DNA of 64,000 bases from Patiria pectinifera (taxonomy: Eukaryota > Echinodermata > Asteroidea > Valvatida > Asterinidae): assembly GCA_029964075.1 (NCBI GenBank), contig CM057136.1, forward strand, positions 10,974,001 through 11,038,000. Direction: 5' to 3'. A program made the position numbers and the translations under genes. The notes beneath the pieces were generated by a model. That model had not been told where the DNA came from. It saw only the letters and a list, made by a program, of their open reading frames with translations, and made no database searches. Positions 11,901 to 26,900 of the stretch are shown here, piece by piece (position 1 is the stretch's first letter; each line of letters opens with the position of its first letter).

Positions 11901-14900
11901 ATCGGTTTGGGTTTTTGGCACTCCACCATCTGGGCAGACGGCTTCTTGATAAAGGACACGATAAATTTCCAGAACGCGTCTCCTTCCGTGTCTCCTGCAA
12001 AAAGAATTAAAAACAATTGTTTCATATTTGTGTTTGTTGCGCAACTTGCACAATAAATTGTGGCGCACTTGGAGTTATGCCAGTACGTAACGTTTGGGAA
12101 ATCGGTTGTAGGCCCTTAACCAGTTTTAAAGCCAGAGTCCATCTTTTGCAGCTATCCAAAAGTAACGGGCGTAATTATTGTTGAAAAACATACTTGGTTG
12201 AAAGATAGTAAGGGGACTAAACTCCCTGTGAAATTATTCTTTCTGGCAAGCTGTCATTTTGAAGAAATCAACAAAAGAAGGCCTTTCCAACGGTGCTTCT
12301 TAAGAAGCACCGTAGGAAATTGAAATTAGTAGTTCGTTTGTTATTCAGCGAAGCGCGCGCAAGCATTGGCACGATGCACACGCGTGCGGTTGCTATAATT
12401 CATCGGATCAGTGTGCGACATCGCGTAGCTGCAATCGGCTAAGTGAGAACGTGTCGTGAACCAGGCCCAATTCAAAACATGATTCCGCAACTTTTGATTT
12501 GAAATCAAGATCCTAGAATGTTGTTTTTCTAGAAATATACAGCTGAAGCTGAGCTGAAACTTCATCAGGTTAGCTGTTCAGTACCCTTCTTTAGATCTTG
12601 AGCACTTTTGTTGCTTCAAACGAACAAAATGCACAAATTAGAAATGATGGATTATACCTTTCAACCGCACGTTTTGGCCATCATGCCATCACCCCTACAT
12701 AATCTACAACTCCATCAGGAATTCAGTTAGTATCCAAGTTTTCTGGTCGTCCGTACCTTGTTTGAAATTAAACGCTCCCGGTCCGTCCGTGGTTCCGGCA
12801 GCAAAACTGAAGCCCATCGCTGCCTTGCAAGTCTTACCCTGTGGGAACAAAAAAATCCCAGTGAGAATTACGCTGTGCGATTAGTAAAGTTCATTAATTG
12901 AGTAGTCGTGTGGTAGTCTTGTGGTAAAAAGTCGGGACCACCCATGACTATTTAGTTCTTGGAAAACATGTCCAATTAATGACGCACTACAGCATCACAG
13001 CTGGGTCTACATGTATGTACGCTAAATAATCGATTTTTTAATGACGTTAGACTGATGCAGTTTCCTGTCGCTGGTATTTTATTCCAGTTTTTATGGATTA
13101 CGGAGCAATTTTGTTTGGCGAAACGTACAGTCACGTGAACATTTCATATGAACATTTCATACATACCAAATGTATGAATAAACAAGATGCTGATCTTTTG
13201 ATAAAATTTACCATGAATGTCGCAACCAACTAGTTTGAACGACTAGTCACGGCGCCATGACTAGTTGACTATTAAAAAAAATGGAGGTTGCAACTTCTTT
13301 CAAGTGGTTGCCGTCTTGAACAACATGAACAAGTAAAATAGCCTCATATGTTAATATAATACAGAACAATATCATTATGTGATAAATAGTATCTGCTGAA
13401 CAAAGACACAAGACTATCCACACTATTTAAAGCCAGAGTCCATCATTTGCCGCTATCCAAAAAGTAACTGGCGTAATTATTGTTAAAAAACATACTTGGT
13501 TGAAAGATAGTAAGAGGACTAAACTCCCTGTGAAATTATTCTTTCTGGCAAGCTGTCATTTCGAAGAGATCAACAAAAGAAGGCCTTTCCAACGGTGCTT
13601 CTTAAGACGCACCGTAGGAAATTTAAATTAGTAGTTTGTTTTGTTATTCGGCGAACCGCGCGCGATTGTTATAATTCGTCGGATCAGTGCACGACATCGC
13701 GTAGCTGCAATCAGCTCAGTGAGAACGTGTCTCGGACGCTGAATTCAGGCCCAATTCAAAACACGATTCAGCAACTTTTGATTTGAAATCAAGATCCCAA
13801 ATGCTGTTTTTCTCGAAATATACAGCTGAAGCTGAGCTGAAACTTAATCAGGTTAGTTTGTTCAGCACTTTTCTTTAGATTTTGAGCATTTTTGTTGCTT
13901 CAAACGAACAAAATGCACAAATTACAAATGATGGACTATACCTTTAATAATCTAAAATAACAATGTTTTATGACACCTTTTTGGAATAATTCTCAAAACA
14001 TAATCTTACGTACCCAGAATGTGCTGTTGTAAACAACAGTCTGATCGGTCATGTCCAGATACTGGTGGACCGTACTGACGGGACCGGTTAACATTTTCGT
14101 GGCGCTCTTGTACAGGTCCTGCAAAGAAAACAATTAAAAAGCTCACTTTTAACGACATCATAGAGAAAAGGAATTGGGTTTTTTTGTCACAACTCGCACG
14201 AGTGACAAAAAACTTTTTAAAAAAACTGTCCCTGTTACCTTGGTACTTTGTAAATTATCATTCAAATATTATTAAGAATGACCTCCCTGGCCATTTTTGT
14301 TAGGATGCAACCTCAATCCTGCAAAATCCTCAAACGGCCTCCTTGTAAAAATAGCATACAGCCTCAATCCTCCAAAATCCTCCGTTTTTTCTTGAATGTG
14401 GTCCTTGGAGGGGTGACCACTGCCTAAATCCTGCAAAATCCTCCAGCAATCACTGTCAATATGTTGAGCCAGTGACATCCTGGAGCAGTGTGGAGGATTT
14501 TAAGTGTATAGGCCTAAATGTATGCACAGCTGTGTATAAACAACACAAGGTCCGGCCCAAGACCTTGACACAGTGCATCCTCCAAAATCAGCCACAAGTT
14601 TTTGCCATATAGCTACAATCCTGCCAAATCCTCCATTTTACAAAGAGGATTTTGCAGGATTTGGGAAGGTTAGGGAGAAGGAGTGCATCAAAATTATCAA
14701 AATCATAGATGTCAGATGTAACAGGGACAGGAACAAAAGTGGACCCCATATTTATGGAATGACCCATATGACCACAATTGAAAAAAAAATTATAACAACT
14801 TCATCTATAAATATATAAATTATGATATTTAATATTGATTTTTGAAAGTGATTATACTAGAATTCACACAAAATATACATACCATTGCTTTCTCGTACTG

Positions 14901-17900
14901 ATATCCTGCAATAATCCTGGTGCTATCGAACATGTCCACCCCTGGCCCGAACGCAATGCACTTCTCATTCTACGATGAAAAAAAAATGAATACAACAAAA
15001 GAAAAAAAACAATTAATAGCAAGAAAGCAAAAAAATCTGCCCATTCATTTTGATCCATTGTGCTTACCAAAGATAACTTTCAAAAAGCTAGAGCTGTGCA
15101 TTGTCGAGTAATTGAGTATTCGTTTATTCCGACTTGGATCTTATCGGATATTCGTATATTAGATTTCGAAATGCACTGATCAAGTTTAAGTCATGCACCA
15201 GTCCAAACTGGCCATTGTTCGGGATTTGCGCGCACCTGCGCTTGTCGAAAATAGACGAAGAGCTTGTTAAAAACAATATAAAGAAGAGGTAGCTGTGGCC
15301 GATATTTGACCAATTTTAAAGAACAAATTTGAGCTAAAATTCCTTCTGGGTGCTCTCAAAATCGTGCCCGAAAGTGGCATTCAATAAAAGTGTGGCATTT
15401 GACATACACTAAACACACAATTTATACATTTTTCATCATCTCCCTAAGCTCACATGTTTTCCAGTAACTGAATAAAACACATACTATTCAAACATACTGT
15501 TGATGATTGAATATTTGAATATCTGGATATTCGACACGGCTCAATTAAACGCTAAGCTTATCCATATTCTGCAACTTTTCCATCTCAGTCTACAGTCCAG
15601 AAATAAATCTGATTTTTATTTGATGTAAATTTTTTTGGAGGAAGGGGGGGGGGTGGGAGTAATACCTTGCCACCGCAGGTACTAGCGTTGAAGTCACAAG
15701 GCTTGCCAGTGTCGATGCATTTCGCTCCCTGAGTGTTTGGAGAAACATCACCGAGATTGGAAGACGCAAATGCAGCAACGAACTTCCCCTGAAGAAAAAA
15801 CAAATGAACAAAACATCTTGTTATTAGTAAAAACTAAATAGACTTATAATCTGTTACAGTTTTCAAAAAAGTGTACTTTGTATTTATTTTTTGGTACAAA
15901 CACCTTTAGAAGTGAAATAAAAGTCTAAGACTTACAAAAGTACTAACATTTCTGTTCAAAGTTATCCATGATAAATTAAATTACACATTTAGGGTCTTGT
16001 AAACCTTTTAAAGACACATAGGATCATTTGCATTTTGTGCATATTTTTTTTTAGTTTAAAGCAACAAAAGTGCTCAAAGTCTTAAGTAGGCAGCATAACA
16101 ACTAAACCTGTTGAAGTTTCAGCTCAGTGGATACTATACATTTTGTGAAAACAGAGAAAACGTGTGCACAATTTTTTGGAGTCTCGTAACTGGATTCCGT
16201 TGCTAAAAGTGTGCCCGGAGGCACTATATTTTGAAACCGCCATCAATGTTTGTCTTCTTCCAAACGACACCGTTTCAGGTGCCGTAATTTCGCAGGGTAT
16301 TTGATACCAGTCCTATCTTCACTTTGAGCCAGGTTTCTGTCGTTAAATCGTAGGTACTTTTCCAGGTTATTGCAACCGATCCTACCTACGCGGCTTCAAA
16401 AATTGACTCTAAAAAAATTGTGACATGATTGTTGCACACATGATCTGTTTTGGTTGGTACTTGGTTGGTTCTTCTCCTAAGGACTTCCACAAGGGAGTAT
16501 AACTAGGAGGCCAGAAACACCGGGGCAAACCCCTTCTCTAATAGCGATAAGTGTTAGTGGATTCTTTTACGTTCGTTAGGCCTTATACATGGACCTCCGG
16601 CTTAACGTCCCATCTGAACGACGAAGCAATAATGGTTAAGTGCCCTGCTTAAGGGCACAAGTGTCCGGGCCTGGGCTCGAACCCACGCCACTGTTGCCTC
16701 TGAAACACCAGAGCATGAGTCCGGTGCTCTTAACCACTAGGCCACGACACTCCACCTGTTTCGCAAAACAAAAACATTATCTGTACTATGACAATAGTAC
16801 AAGACATTACCGCAGTCATAACTAACCTTGCCCGGCCTGGCATCTTTGTTAAAATAACCCTCCATCAACTGGGAGGCGTAGCCTTTATTGTCTCCGCTGA
16901 TGAGATGATTAGTGTTGTTCATGCTCGTACCGTGAACCGCAAACCAACTGCAACAAAGTGTGAAATTAAAACACTGTTCGAAAAGTCTTTGTCAAATTGC
17001 GTTCCGCGTTTATTCTTTGACTTTCGTGCCAAAAACAGATTCCTTTTCTAAACTGCTATTTCTCTACAAAACTTACTCACCTTTGAATGCGACATCGACC
17101 GAAACAAAATCAGCCGGTGTTTTTTGTATTGAATTATTAGGCCAAAAAAAAAATTGTCGTTCTCTGGTCAGACCAAAGTTCCAGAATTGATGCGGCGACG
17201 CAGGTTTTTTTTGCTTTGTTTCAGACAAGGTGGGTACTATTTTTGGCTTTTTTGTGTTCTCATATACATTGGTGTCCTCCATAATTTGCCTTTGTGCCCT
17301 CCATCATTTGCTTTGGTGCAATTTCCCCATTCCTTGGTACAAAAATTTGAGGAGGTGCAGCAATAGAGGGCGCTGTTGTAGCTATCGCGGACAATTTGAA
17401 GGGGAAAAAGGTTGACGCGCATGATTAAAATCGGCGCGCGTGCTGACCAGAGACCGACTATTTTTTTTTTTTGGCCTTACAATTTCGAATTATTGGATGA
17501 CCAGACAATTATTCCGTTCGTGGGGTTGGCTGGTTCCTGCCCTACAATCAGTATCGAAAATGTACGGACCGGGAGCCAGTCTACTTACAAAGCAGATCTG
17601 TGTTGAGCCCGATGCAGACATCCGAAAAAGGAATGGAGGTGTTTTAAACGAAATAAAATATACTTGACAATAAATTGACAATTGCTAGTATATTTACATT
17701 CTATACAAAGTGATAAGTATAAAAGTGTTCTCCGTAGACTCTCCTTGTCAGGATAAATACTGCCCTCGTTCGGTCATGCACAGAGCCCATTGCTCTGTCA
17801 AATCTTTTATGTACTCACTTGATCATGCCGAGGTCGCCGCCATTCTTGTCGACAAGCTTCAAGACGGTCATCAGTTGGTCCACGTTGGTCGTGTATCTGA

Positions 17901-20900
17901 AATAAATAACCAGAAAAGAACCCTTTTTTTAGACGAATAAAATTAACAATCATTTACACTTTTAAAGAGTATTACTTAGTTTGTCATGTTTCAGTCAAGA
18001 TAACTAGCCCATCCCTTTCAATTGCAAAATGTTTAAGGTCCAATTTATCAGTTGAATCAGTTGTAGATGTCAATTTTGTTAACTCTTTGAGTTTATCTTT
18101 TAAATTTTCTTAAATCTTTGAAAGAATATTATAGTTAAGGCCAAAAAAAAAAAGTCTCCGGTTTCTGGTATGCGCGCGCGTCGCCGTAGCCATGCGCGTC
18201 GGCAAAATGAAAAAGTTTTTTTTTCAATAAAAGATGATGTCTCAAAACCGCCAAGCTCACTGGTTTGACTGGAAACCTGCTGCTGCACAATTTTATCGTG
18301 TTTTTAGATTGGGTTATGATCGAGAATAAGCTTTATGTTGCCTCTCTGGTCTCCCATAATATTTGCACTAAGTTTAGTCGGGCACCATTTGCAGTCATCA
18401 GCTGACATTTGAAGCAAAAAAAAACAGGTAAAAAAAAAAAAAAGCTGCGTCACCGCACCACTTTTTGGGCAAGCTCAATACCAGAAACCGGAGACTTTTT
18501 TTGGGGGGCCTAAAAGACCTGTTCAAATTTCACACAAATGTAAAGCGAATTCGACGTTAAGGAACATTTGCTGGGAATTTTGCCCAAGTTGAAGTGCATT
18601 CAACTTTTGTGAATTCGCAGCTCGAAAGCTTGCCATGATGTCACCAATTTGCATTCGCGTTCCCTTTTGCGCCGAGCAATACATCCCTAGTAACCACAAG
18701 GAAGATGTCAGAATTCGAGGAAGGAATCTTACTTTTCTCGTTCTTCCTTAGGATTGTTTAGGTAGGCACTGGGGCTGCGATTGATGTTAGACTTTGTAAG
18801 ATTGCCGGAGTTGTAGTATATGTTGCCGTCCACCATGTTGTTGTGGGCATTCTCTATACTCTGTAGAGAGAAAATAAGATTCAAAATATTAAATAATAAT
18901 TCATTAAATACCTAAGACAGTTAATCTATTCCTATTGGTTGAGAGACTGTCATGTGGGTGGTTTTAAACCGCCGGTAAAACACCGCTGCGTTCTGCGCCA
19001 CATTGCGCAGTACGCGCTGCGTGCCCCAATTTCCATATAAGGAGGCTGGCTTATAAAAGCAGGTTACCAGCCAAAACTCCATGTGATGTATATTGCTCGC
19101 GATTAGTATTCAGCTGTTGTTTGATATAGCATGTAAATCACGTGGAGTTTTGGCTGGTAACCTGCTTTTATAAGCCAGGGTTTTTTGTGCTAAGCATTTT
19201 TTTGTGTGCTTAGCAGCGCCGTGAAATTGGGCCCTTGTCGCCGATAGAAGCCCTCGCCCTAAGACACGCCATTATCAGTGGCCAGGCCCCTACCCAGGTA
19301 GGCTAGGCGTACCGTTCACACTTACACCGGCGTGCACAGGGTCGGCTGTAGATTTTGGATTTTCTACCCGGGGTAGAGCCTCTCAATCCCGGTCCTGACC
19401 AGGGTTGGATTTTACCCAGGTAGAGCGCCGGACCCGTGTAGAAGCCGTGTTGGATTCTTGCTAGTGTTAAAGGGGTTCCCGAAATCTCCGCGTTGAACCC
19501 TGGGTCCAACCCGGACATTTCTGATAGTGTCAAAGGCCCTTAATTAAAATGAAATATCCCCGTTACTTCTATCTCACAACTTCGCCAACAAACTGACCTG
19601 AGCGATGCCGTTGACTTGGGCATGGAATGCCTCCGGGATGAAGCCCAGAGACGTCACTTGGAAAAGAAGATGTTCCAGAAATCCGGCAACTCCAGAGTGG
19701 GAATGTGTTCCGCTGATGGCAATATTCTTGATAGAATACAGATCCTTGTATTTGGCCTGCAGCAGTTTAATAACCTGTAGAGAAAGCACAATATAAATAG
19801 GTTTTCTGTAAATTTAGGTCCAAAGTGTGACACTGTTTTCCCGTCCCTGTTACTTTTGTAGTTTGTAATTTGCCACTCAAGTATCATTAAAAATAAATTA
19901 AACTGAATGTTGGGTGGGTAGTTTTCTATTCATAACCACTCTTGGAGGACGACTGATCTGGTACAAGGTTTCCTGTGGAGACATGTGCATAATAGGGAAC
20001 AAAAGATTGTATACGTCTCCACAGGGCAATTTCTACAGGTGAATACCTGTCCCCACAAGCTTATCACGAAATAGATAGGTGGATTTTACTCAAAAACTAG
20101 GAATTTCCAAGGTATGTTGATCCATCGCAAATTGAAGTATTTTATGTGAGGGGTATTAAGCTCGAATTTCAACCCAGATAATTAATCCTGGTTATTAAAT
20201 AGGAGCATTTTGAAACTTCAATTTCAAACTCTAAAATTGTAGTACACAAGAACAAAGAAATGACTCCACAAGGATACAAATTCCAGGATGTATGCATGAA
20301 GGAGTGCTTCAAAATTATACAATCACAGATGTCAGATGGCTTCGTACGCGAACACGAGAGGGTGCTTTTTTAATCACTTTCAAAAGTTAGTGGAGAGGAC
20401 CCACCGCATGCACGTACTGGATCGCGCATGTATAGCGCGAAGTACGCACCGCTAATTTTATTCTGAGTGTGCACAAAGCCATAGCGTCTTCGCGTGAGCG
20501 TCAGGCGTCGTCGGCAATGCGTTCAAATGTCTCTCCCAGTGGTCTCCCCCAACTCTCCCTTTCTTGCCGTTGAGGGCGTACTTGTGCACGAAGCCCAAGG
20601 CAACCGGGCCCTTCATTTCATAATTGTCAAACTTTTCCTACCTCCAGTGTGACAAGCTGATCTTGCATTCCAGCGTCAATACTGACAAAGACGGCTCGGT
20701 TGTCCGGTTTGTTGATGTCGGCGATGATGAATGCTCGGCTGAACTGTCGGAGGTGAATGCCGCCAGTTACTTGGGAAGGGTTTGCATATCCCATCTAGAA
20801 AAGAAAATTTTCAAGCATTTGACATTTTGTGATGAAGGGAATTTACGACTTTTTCTGGTCCCAGAGGGCCAGCCTAGTGTTCTCTTTATACCTATCTCAC

Positions 20901-23900
20901 TGACCAACCGACCGACTGACTCCCCGACTGACTGACTCCCCAACTCCCCGATTGTCACTTGTGACTAAAACTGGTTAGGCTGGTGAAGAGTGCCGGGCAG
21001 TGCTATTGTATAGGATTACCCTGTAATGCCAATGAGTGGGGTAAATCCGGCCCATTGTTAGACTTCCGCGTGGAGTATTCAGGAGGATAACTACCAAGTA
21101 CCAAGTACCATTGTGTAGACCAGATGCATGAAAAGACTTCCAGTGAATAGCCATTCTGAATCAATTGAATAGAATTGTGTGCACTCTGGGACCAGCTTTT
21201 CTAGACTTGCGTAGTCTATTTATTCCCTTGGTCAACTCAAAGCAGAAGCAGGCCCCTGGCCTAGTGATATTTCCTAAAGTTCAACAAATCATTAAAAATG
21301 CATTTCAGCGTGATCAAACAAAACACAAATCCGTCTATCTCCCCGAACACAACCACTATTAATTCGGATTACAGAAAGATTTCCATATACGAAGTTCACT
21401 CAACACCCTGTGTACAAACCCTATGAGATTGGACTGAAAAATTCTAAGTGTTTTCTAAGAAAATGCTTGTATTTTTCTCACTGCTCAAATTGACTTTGAA
21501 TTTGATGACATGAAATTGCTATCTGGGGGGCTTGTTAGTCAATACAGAGGAAAATTAGTGAACTTCGTATATGGAAATCTTTCCCGGATTACAACTAGGC
21601 CTATCATTAATCGTGCCGCGCCAGGATGATGATGATGATTGATGATATTGATAATGTCAATTGTCATGATTAATGTCTATGATTTGTATGAAGTACAGTC
21701 AATTGACCGGTTCCGCAATTTGACCGGTTCCGCAATTTCGGAAAACTAGCTCTCGTTTTCAGGAAGACGAAAACGCCAAGGACTTAAACTTTGGTACCGA
21801 TGGAAAGGTTATTCAATCTACTTTTCAAAAATGGTTTTAGTTTTAGGATACTCACTTACATTTAAAAATAAATGCCCTACGACCGTCACTTGCCGTTAAC
21901 GAACTGCCGAAATCGAACGCGCACGGAAGCGTGATTTCATGTTTGTCGGCCTGCTACACGATTGTTCAGGGGAATTAAATCATGCCAATAGATGCAACTT
22001 GTTCGGAAATTATTCATTATTCCACCATACAAATATAAGATTTGAAGTCTTTGAATTTTTTTTTCTATACCCACCAGAGTAACTGCTGGTCGTTTGGCCG
22101 GTTCCGCAAACGCATTCACACTGCCTATACAATACACTGGCCATGGTGTGACTGTATTAACCAGTGCTGCTATTGACAAGTAGTGTTGATGACAGCCCCC
22201 TAGCGCGGCGCACATTATTTATTTTGGCATGAATCTTTTTTTCTTCTTTTTTTTTGAGAATTTCTATTAATCCTTGTTTAAAAATGTCGAATTTGATGAT
22301 CATTTCTGGGTGTTCAGTGCAAAATTGAAAACAAAATTGAAACCAAATGATTTTGTTTCTGTCCAGCTTCCGGATAGCACTAGGTTTTGGATAAAAAAAA
22401 ATTCGGACTTCAAAATTTAAAATACAAAAATCTTTCTTAGTGAGCAAAATTCCAACTAAAGTTTTTCCTTTGCTCTAAAAAAATTCACCCCATGTGCCTC
22501 AGGGGTTTGGATTCATTTTAGAGTTACAACTCTCCACATCCAGGGTGCATGAGTCAGCCTAGGCTAGGAGTTGAGGTTTGTGGGGAACAATTAAAAATAG
22601 TGCATAATAATATGGAAAATAAAACGCAGGTGTGTTTCTAACCCAAAGGACATTTCCAGTAATTTAGTAAATTTAAAATTATCTCTTTTCGGTGGGTTCT
22701 AACCTTACTCTTTACCCTTTTAAACAAAAAGAAAAATAGGTACACTAATATTTCATAATGAAGACCAGTCTCTCGTCAGTACAGAGACACAAATTTTGAT
22801 TGTTTTCTTGGAGCACAAAATTTGTCAAAAACTATAAACCATTTCTCAATTTTTGTCTCAACTTGGTCATAAACTAAATGATTTATATAAAATTTCTGTT
22901 TCATACAGACAATGCCAAAGACAAAGAAGATTACGCCAGCCTCCTGATGGGCCATAAGAGGCCATCTGCACATCTTTTTCAGTTTTACCTGTGAAGGTCA
23001 AGAAGAAGTTGAATATTATAGTGAAAGTACATGTAGCTGTGTCTTCATCACCATTCCTTTGAATTAATTTATTTCTGTGACAAGTTCTTTTTTTGAATAG
23101 TGCTAGCTTCTGGAGTGCTTAAATTATTTGTGTATAACAATTAAACAGACATGCAGGCGTCATAAAGGCAATAAATTTAAAGGCGTTACATACATTTTTA
23201 TTAACCAGTACATGTGAAAGAGAAGTGAGGTGTTTTAAAAACTATGCTACTTTGCAAGAAAAACCCACAGAACATGTCTATTTCTGTGATTCATCACCAT
23301 TTATTTATATGACAGGTATCATTTAGGATTTAAAAGGGGTAGCTTCTTGAGTGCTTTAGTTTTGTATTACATTTACATTTTACACATGCAGGTATCACAT
23401 GTCAATATATTGAAAGGGTTATCGGGATGTACGTGATGAATGTGTTGACATTTTCTTTTAAGAGCATCACCGAACGGTAGATGAGGTTTGCTAATACAGT
23501 TGCCCAAGCATGATACACGTACAGAGTTAATATGTGCAACAACGTATGAGGAGTAACTGAACCCTCTCTTTAACTTTCCAACGACATTATAATTAGAAAT
23601 TGCCATTGCTATGAAACAGCCATAGGATTTATGACATTTTTAACAATTTGTTTTAATTTGTTTGTGAAATTTAATTTGAATGTGAAACAATATGTATGTG
23701 GCCTGTATGTATCTGGCCTGCTGAGGCCTGTTCCCCCTACCCTCCCGGCCCCCAGGTTCCCCCTACTGGATGTTGGTGCACACAAAATTAAGCATATAGT
23801 GTTTTTACCCTGAACAAATTGAAACACTCCCCCCCCCAAAAAAAAAAAAGTAAAATGAAAAAAAGGGGGAGGGAATAAACAAAAGTAAATAAATAATAAT

Positions 23901-26900
23901 AATTAAATAAACAAATAATATTAATAAACAGTGCTCCCCTGCAAACAATGATTCAGTTCCAATTCATCTAGCCATGCAGTCACCTCCTTAAGTGTCATAG
24001 GAATTAAAATGATCCTGGAGGCTGGAGAAAATGTTAATTCAAATTCATAAATAGCTGGTCTGTGCTTATGTGAGGCAAAAAAAAAACAACCAACTGGAGC
24101 AATTCGGTACAAGGTTTGTGTCTGGTTCTATCCAAAGTCAGAGTGTGTCTAAATAAGAATAAGACAAGAAGAAGAAAGAAAAATATTAGTGATTGCAAGA
24201 TGATTGATAGAATGCACAAAAAGCAAGAAAGTCCTTTTATTGGATTATTATTATTATTCTATAATTTCTGGTAATGAAACAAAGGATTCCTCAAAAGCGC
24301 CCTAGGCACTGTAGCTCGCAAGCCTGAAGAAACCTGTGGAGAGAAGACAATGAGAAGAAGTTACAGATTGAAGCAAGTCAAATAATTATAGCGTGAACAA
24401 AGATCCAACGAACCATAACAACTTCATGGAGTTACATTGTGTAAATTTGGACGCATTATAATGTGCAGACCTTGGCTCATGCACAGGGAAATATAATCCA
24501 CATCTTTTCTTGGCTGGTTACGGGGCAAAAACGATCTAGACTTGGCCAGTACACAAGGAATATTTTCAGTCCAGTCTCACAGAGGGCGCCGTTTGCGAAA
24601 CCGGAAAACGTTTGCGAAACCGGTCAAAGCACCGACCTCTACAAAATGTCCTGGCAAATTTCTCTTTCAAACGACCACAGAAAACTATTCATATCATGAG
24701 GTAGGTGAGTAATTTGCGCAACTTTATAGATAGGTAGCTTCCTGTGAAAGTGCGTTTTTTCGCCACAAGACGCTTCAGACGATTTGCGATTGCGGAACCG
24801 GTCAAACGACTGTATGATCGGAGTTTCAAATTAACAAAAAATCATTTCCATACTAAATGTACTAGTTTATATTTGTCAATGCTTGTACACAATTTGGCTT
24901 AAAAAACACATATTTATGCAGAAACCTTTGACAATAAGTTGATCACAAAGTCCACACTTTGTGATCATAAATCATGTACCATGTTGACTTCTGCTGCCGG
25001 GCCTGTGATGTCAGCTATGCCAACGCCGATTTTGTAGTTGGGTGCGTCGGCGTTGGACTCGGTGTTCAGTTTTACGATCTCATCTTCGGAGATTTTCGAC
25101 CATTTGTGAGTCTCTCTTGGGCTGGGAACGGCGAGCACAGTGACACACACCACCAGCAAAGTCCACCACATTGTCAGGCCTGCCATCTTTGGGCTACTTT
25201 GGAAGATTTTCGACAGAAAACAGGAACGTAATTCTTTGCAAGCAACGATCACGATCCACCCAAGTTGTTGAGAAATAACTTGGTGTGTCAGGTGATTGAT
25301 TGCTCCTCACATGATCCTGGTGTGATTGAAGGGCGCCCTCTATTACTCAAAACTGGAGTTAAGAAAAAGTGACTCAACGATGAACTGACTCAAGTTTATT
25401 GATGAAACATGATCCACCTGGTTCCCTGACTTCATGATCCGCTCTTTCGAACCATACGCAGCAAGGGGTCCTAACTAGAGGTCCCCAGAAAAGAAAAATC
25501 TTCAGAAGAAAAGACACGTACGCAACTTCACCTTGAAAACTTCGAAGACTTCGTGGCGCTCATAGAACATTTTGGATTTAAGAATTTGGATGCTAGATTT
25601 TTTTGGACCTCCCAAATTGTCAGCCTAAGTAAGTATTGCATGAATTATTTTATGACAGTTCCGGGAAATAAATTGTAATTGAATTTACGGACGAGCAGCT
25701 AAACTCGACTCATGCTCGACTCAACTTCAACTTGCAGCCAACCCGCAATTTCTTTTTATGCAACCAAGTATAGTCAATGACCCACAAATTGCGCAGTTGA
25801 GCTGGATCGAGGTTCTAGGTTCAATTTCTGAGGGAAATTTATTTTCATTTTTCCAAATCCCCCCTCCCCCTCAAAAAGTGAAGTTTGTTCCCCAAATTGT
25901 GTTTAATCAAATCCTGATGATCGATAAAATGAAAATTGAAATGCAGCCTTTTCTTCTCATTCATGGCTCTTCCTCTGGATGACTTTTTTTAAAAGGGAAG
26001 GAAAAAGGGTAAAGTTCCATACTCGGATGTCAATTTATCTGCTGCCAAACATATTAATTGTCACCTCACCTTGTCATTTGAACCAAGAGAAATCCAGGAA
26101 GCTGTGTACAGGTGAAAAAAATTTACTCAAAATGTGTTTTTAGAGCACATTTTGGATGCATACGTTGTGCAGAACTAACTTGAAGCAGCCGGTCAAAACT
26201 GATTGAAGTGGCTGAAAAGACAGCGGTACGTTATACACGTGACATCAACAACCATGACGTCGCATGAGCCTGCCAATGATAGTGCAATACGTCATTATGA
26301 ATATTTATTTTCTCATGAATATTTAGTTTATTTCAATGGATACTTCAAATACGTCCAAAGATTGATTATTCCAACAGCGATCGTGCGCGGCCTAGTGGTT
26401 AAGAGTCTCGTGTATCAAGCAAGCGTCAGAGGTTCGAATCCCGATGAAGTAACTGACTGATCAATAAATAGAAATTAGGGAAAGGAGAGGGTGAGAGTAG
26501 AGGAGGGAAAGTGGAGGAATAACCATAAAAGATGTAACTTTTGGCGCTAGAAAATTAATTGAAAAAAGTGACGTCCGAGTACGGAAATTTTTCCGGTCGC
26601 ATAAAAAATAATTGCAGTCGCCCCATCCCCATTGCTAATGGACTGCTAGTGCATGGTGGCGCTGCACATTTTTTGTTTTTGTTTAAATCGTAGTGGCTAT
26701 CGCTACGGCAGTCGACCGTCTGGTTCTCTGACCTGACATTATTCAATGTCAGGATATTTTGGTCTCGGAACCAGACAATCAACCGAATGGTTTTTGGACA
26801 TGTCAGACTTACTTCCCTTAAAATTAATAAAAATGACGTGGCTATCGTTATGGCAGTTGACCATCTGGTTCCCCTGACCTGATAATATTCCACGACAGGA

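Noticed and set aside
21696-24812. Transposase gene inside the large intronic element
   Set aside because: All frames are under about 100 codons and none shows a DDE/D or zinc-finger pattern I recognise.
25187-25252. Upstream ATG at 25252 as the ceramidase 1b start
   Set aside because: It would put 22 residues ahead of a clear signal peptide. The ATG at 25186 has better context and matches the position of the 1a start.
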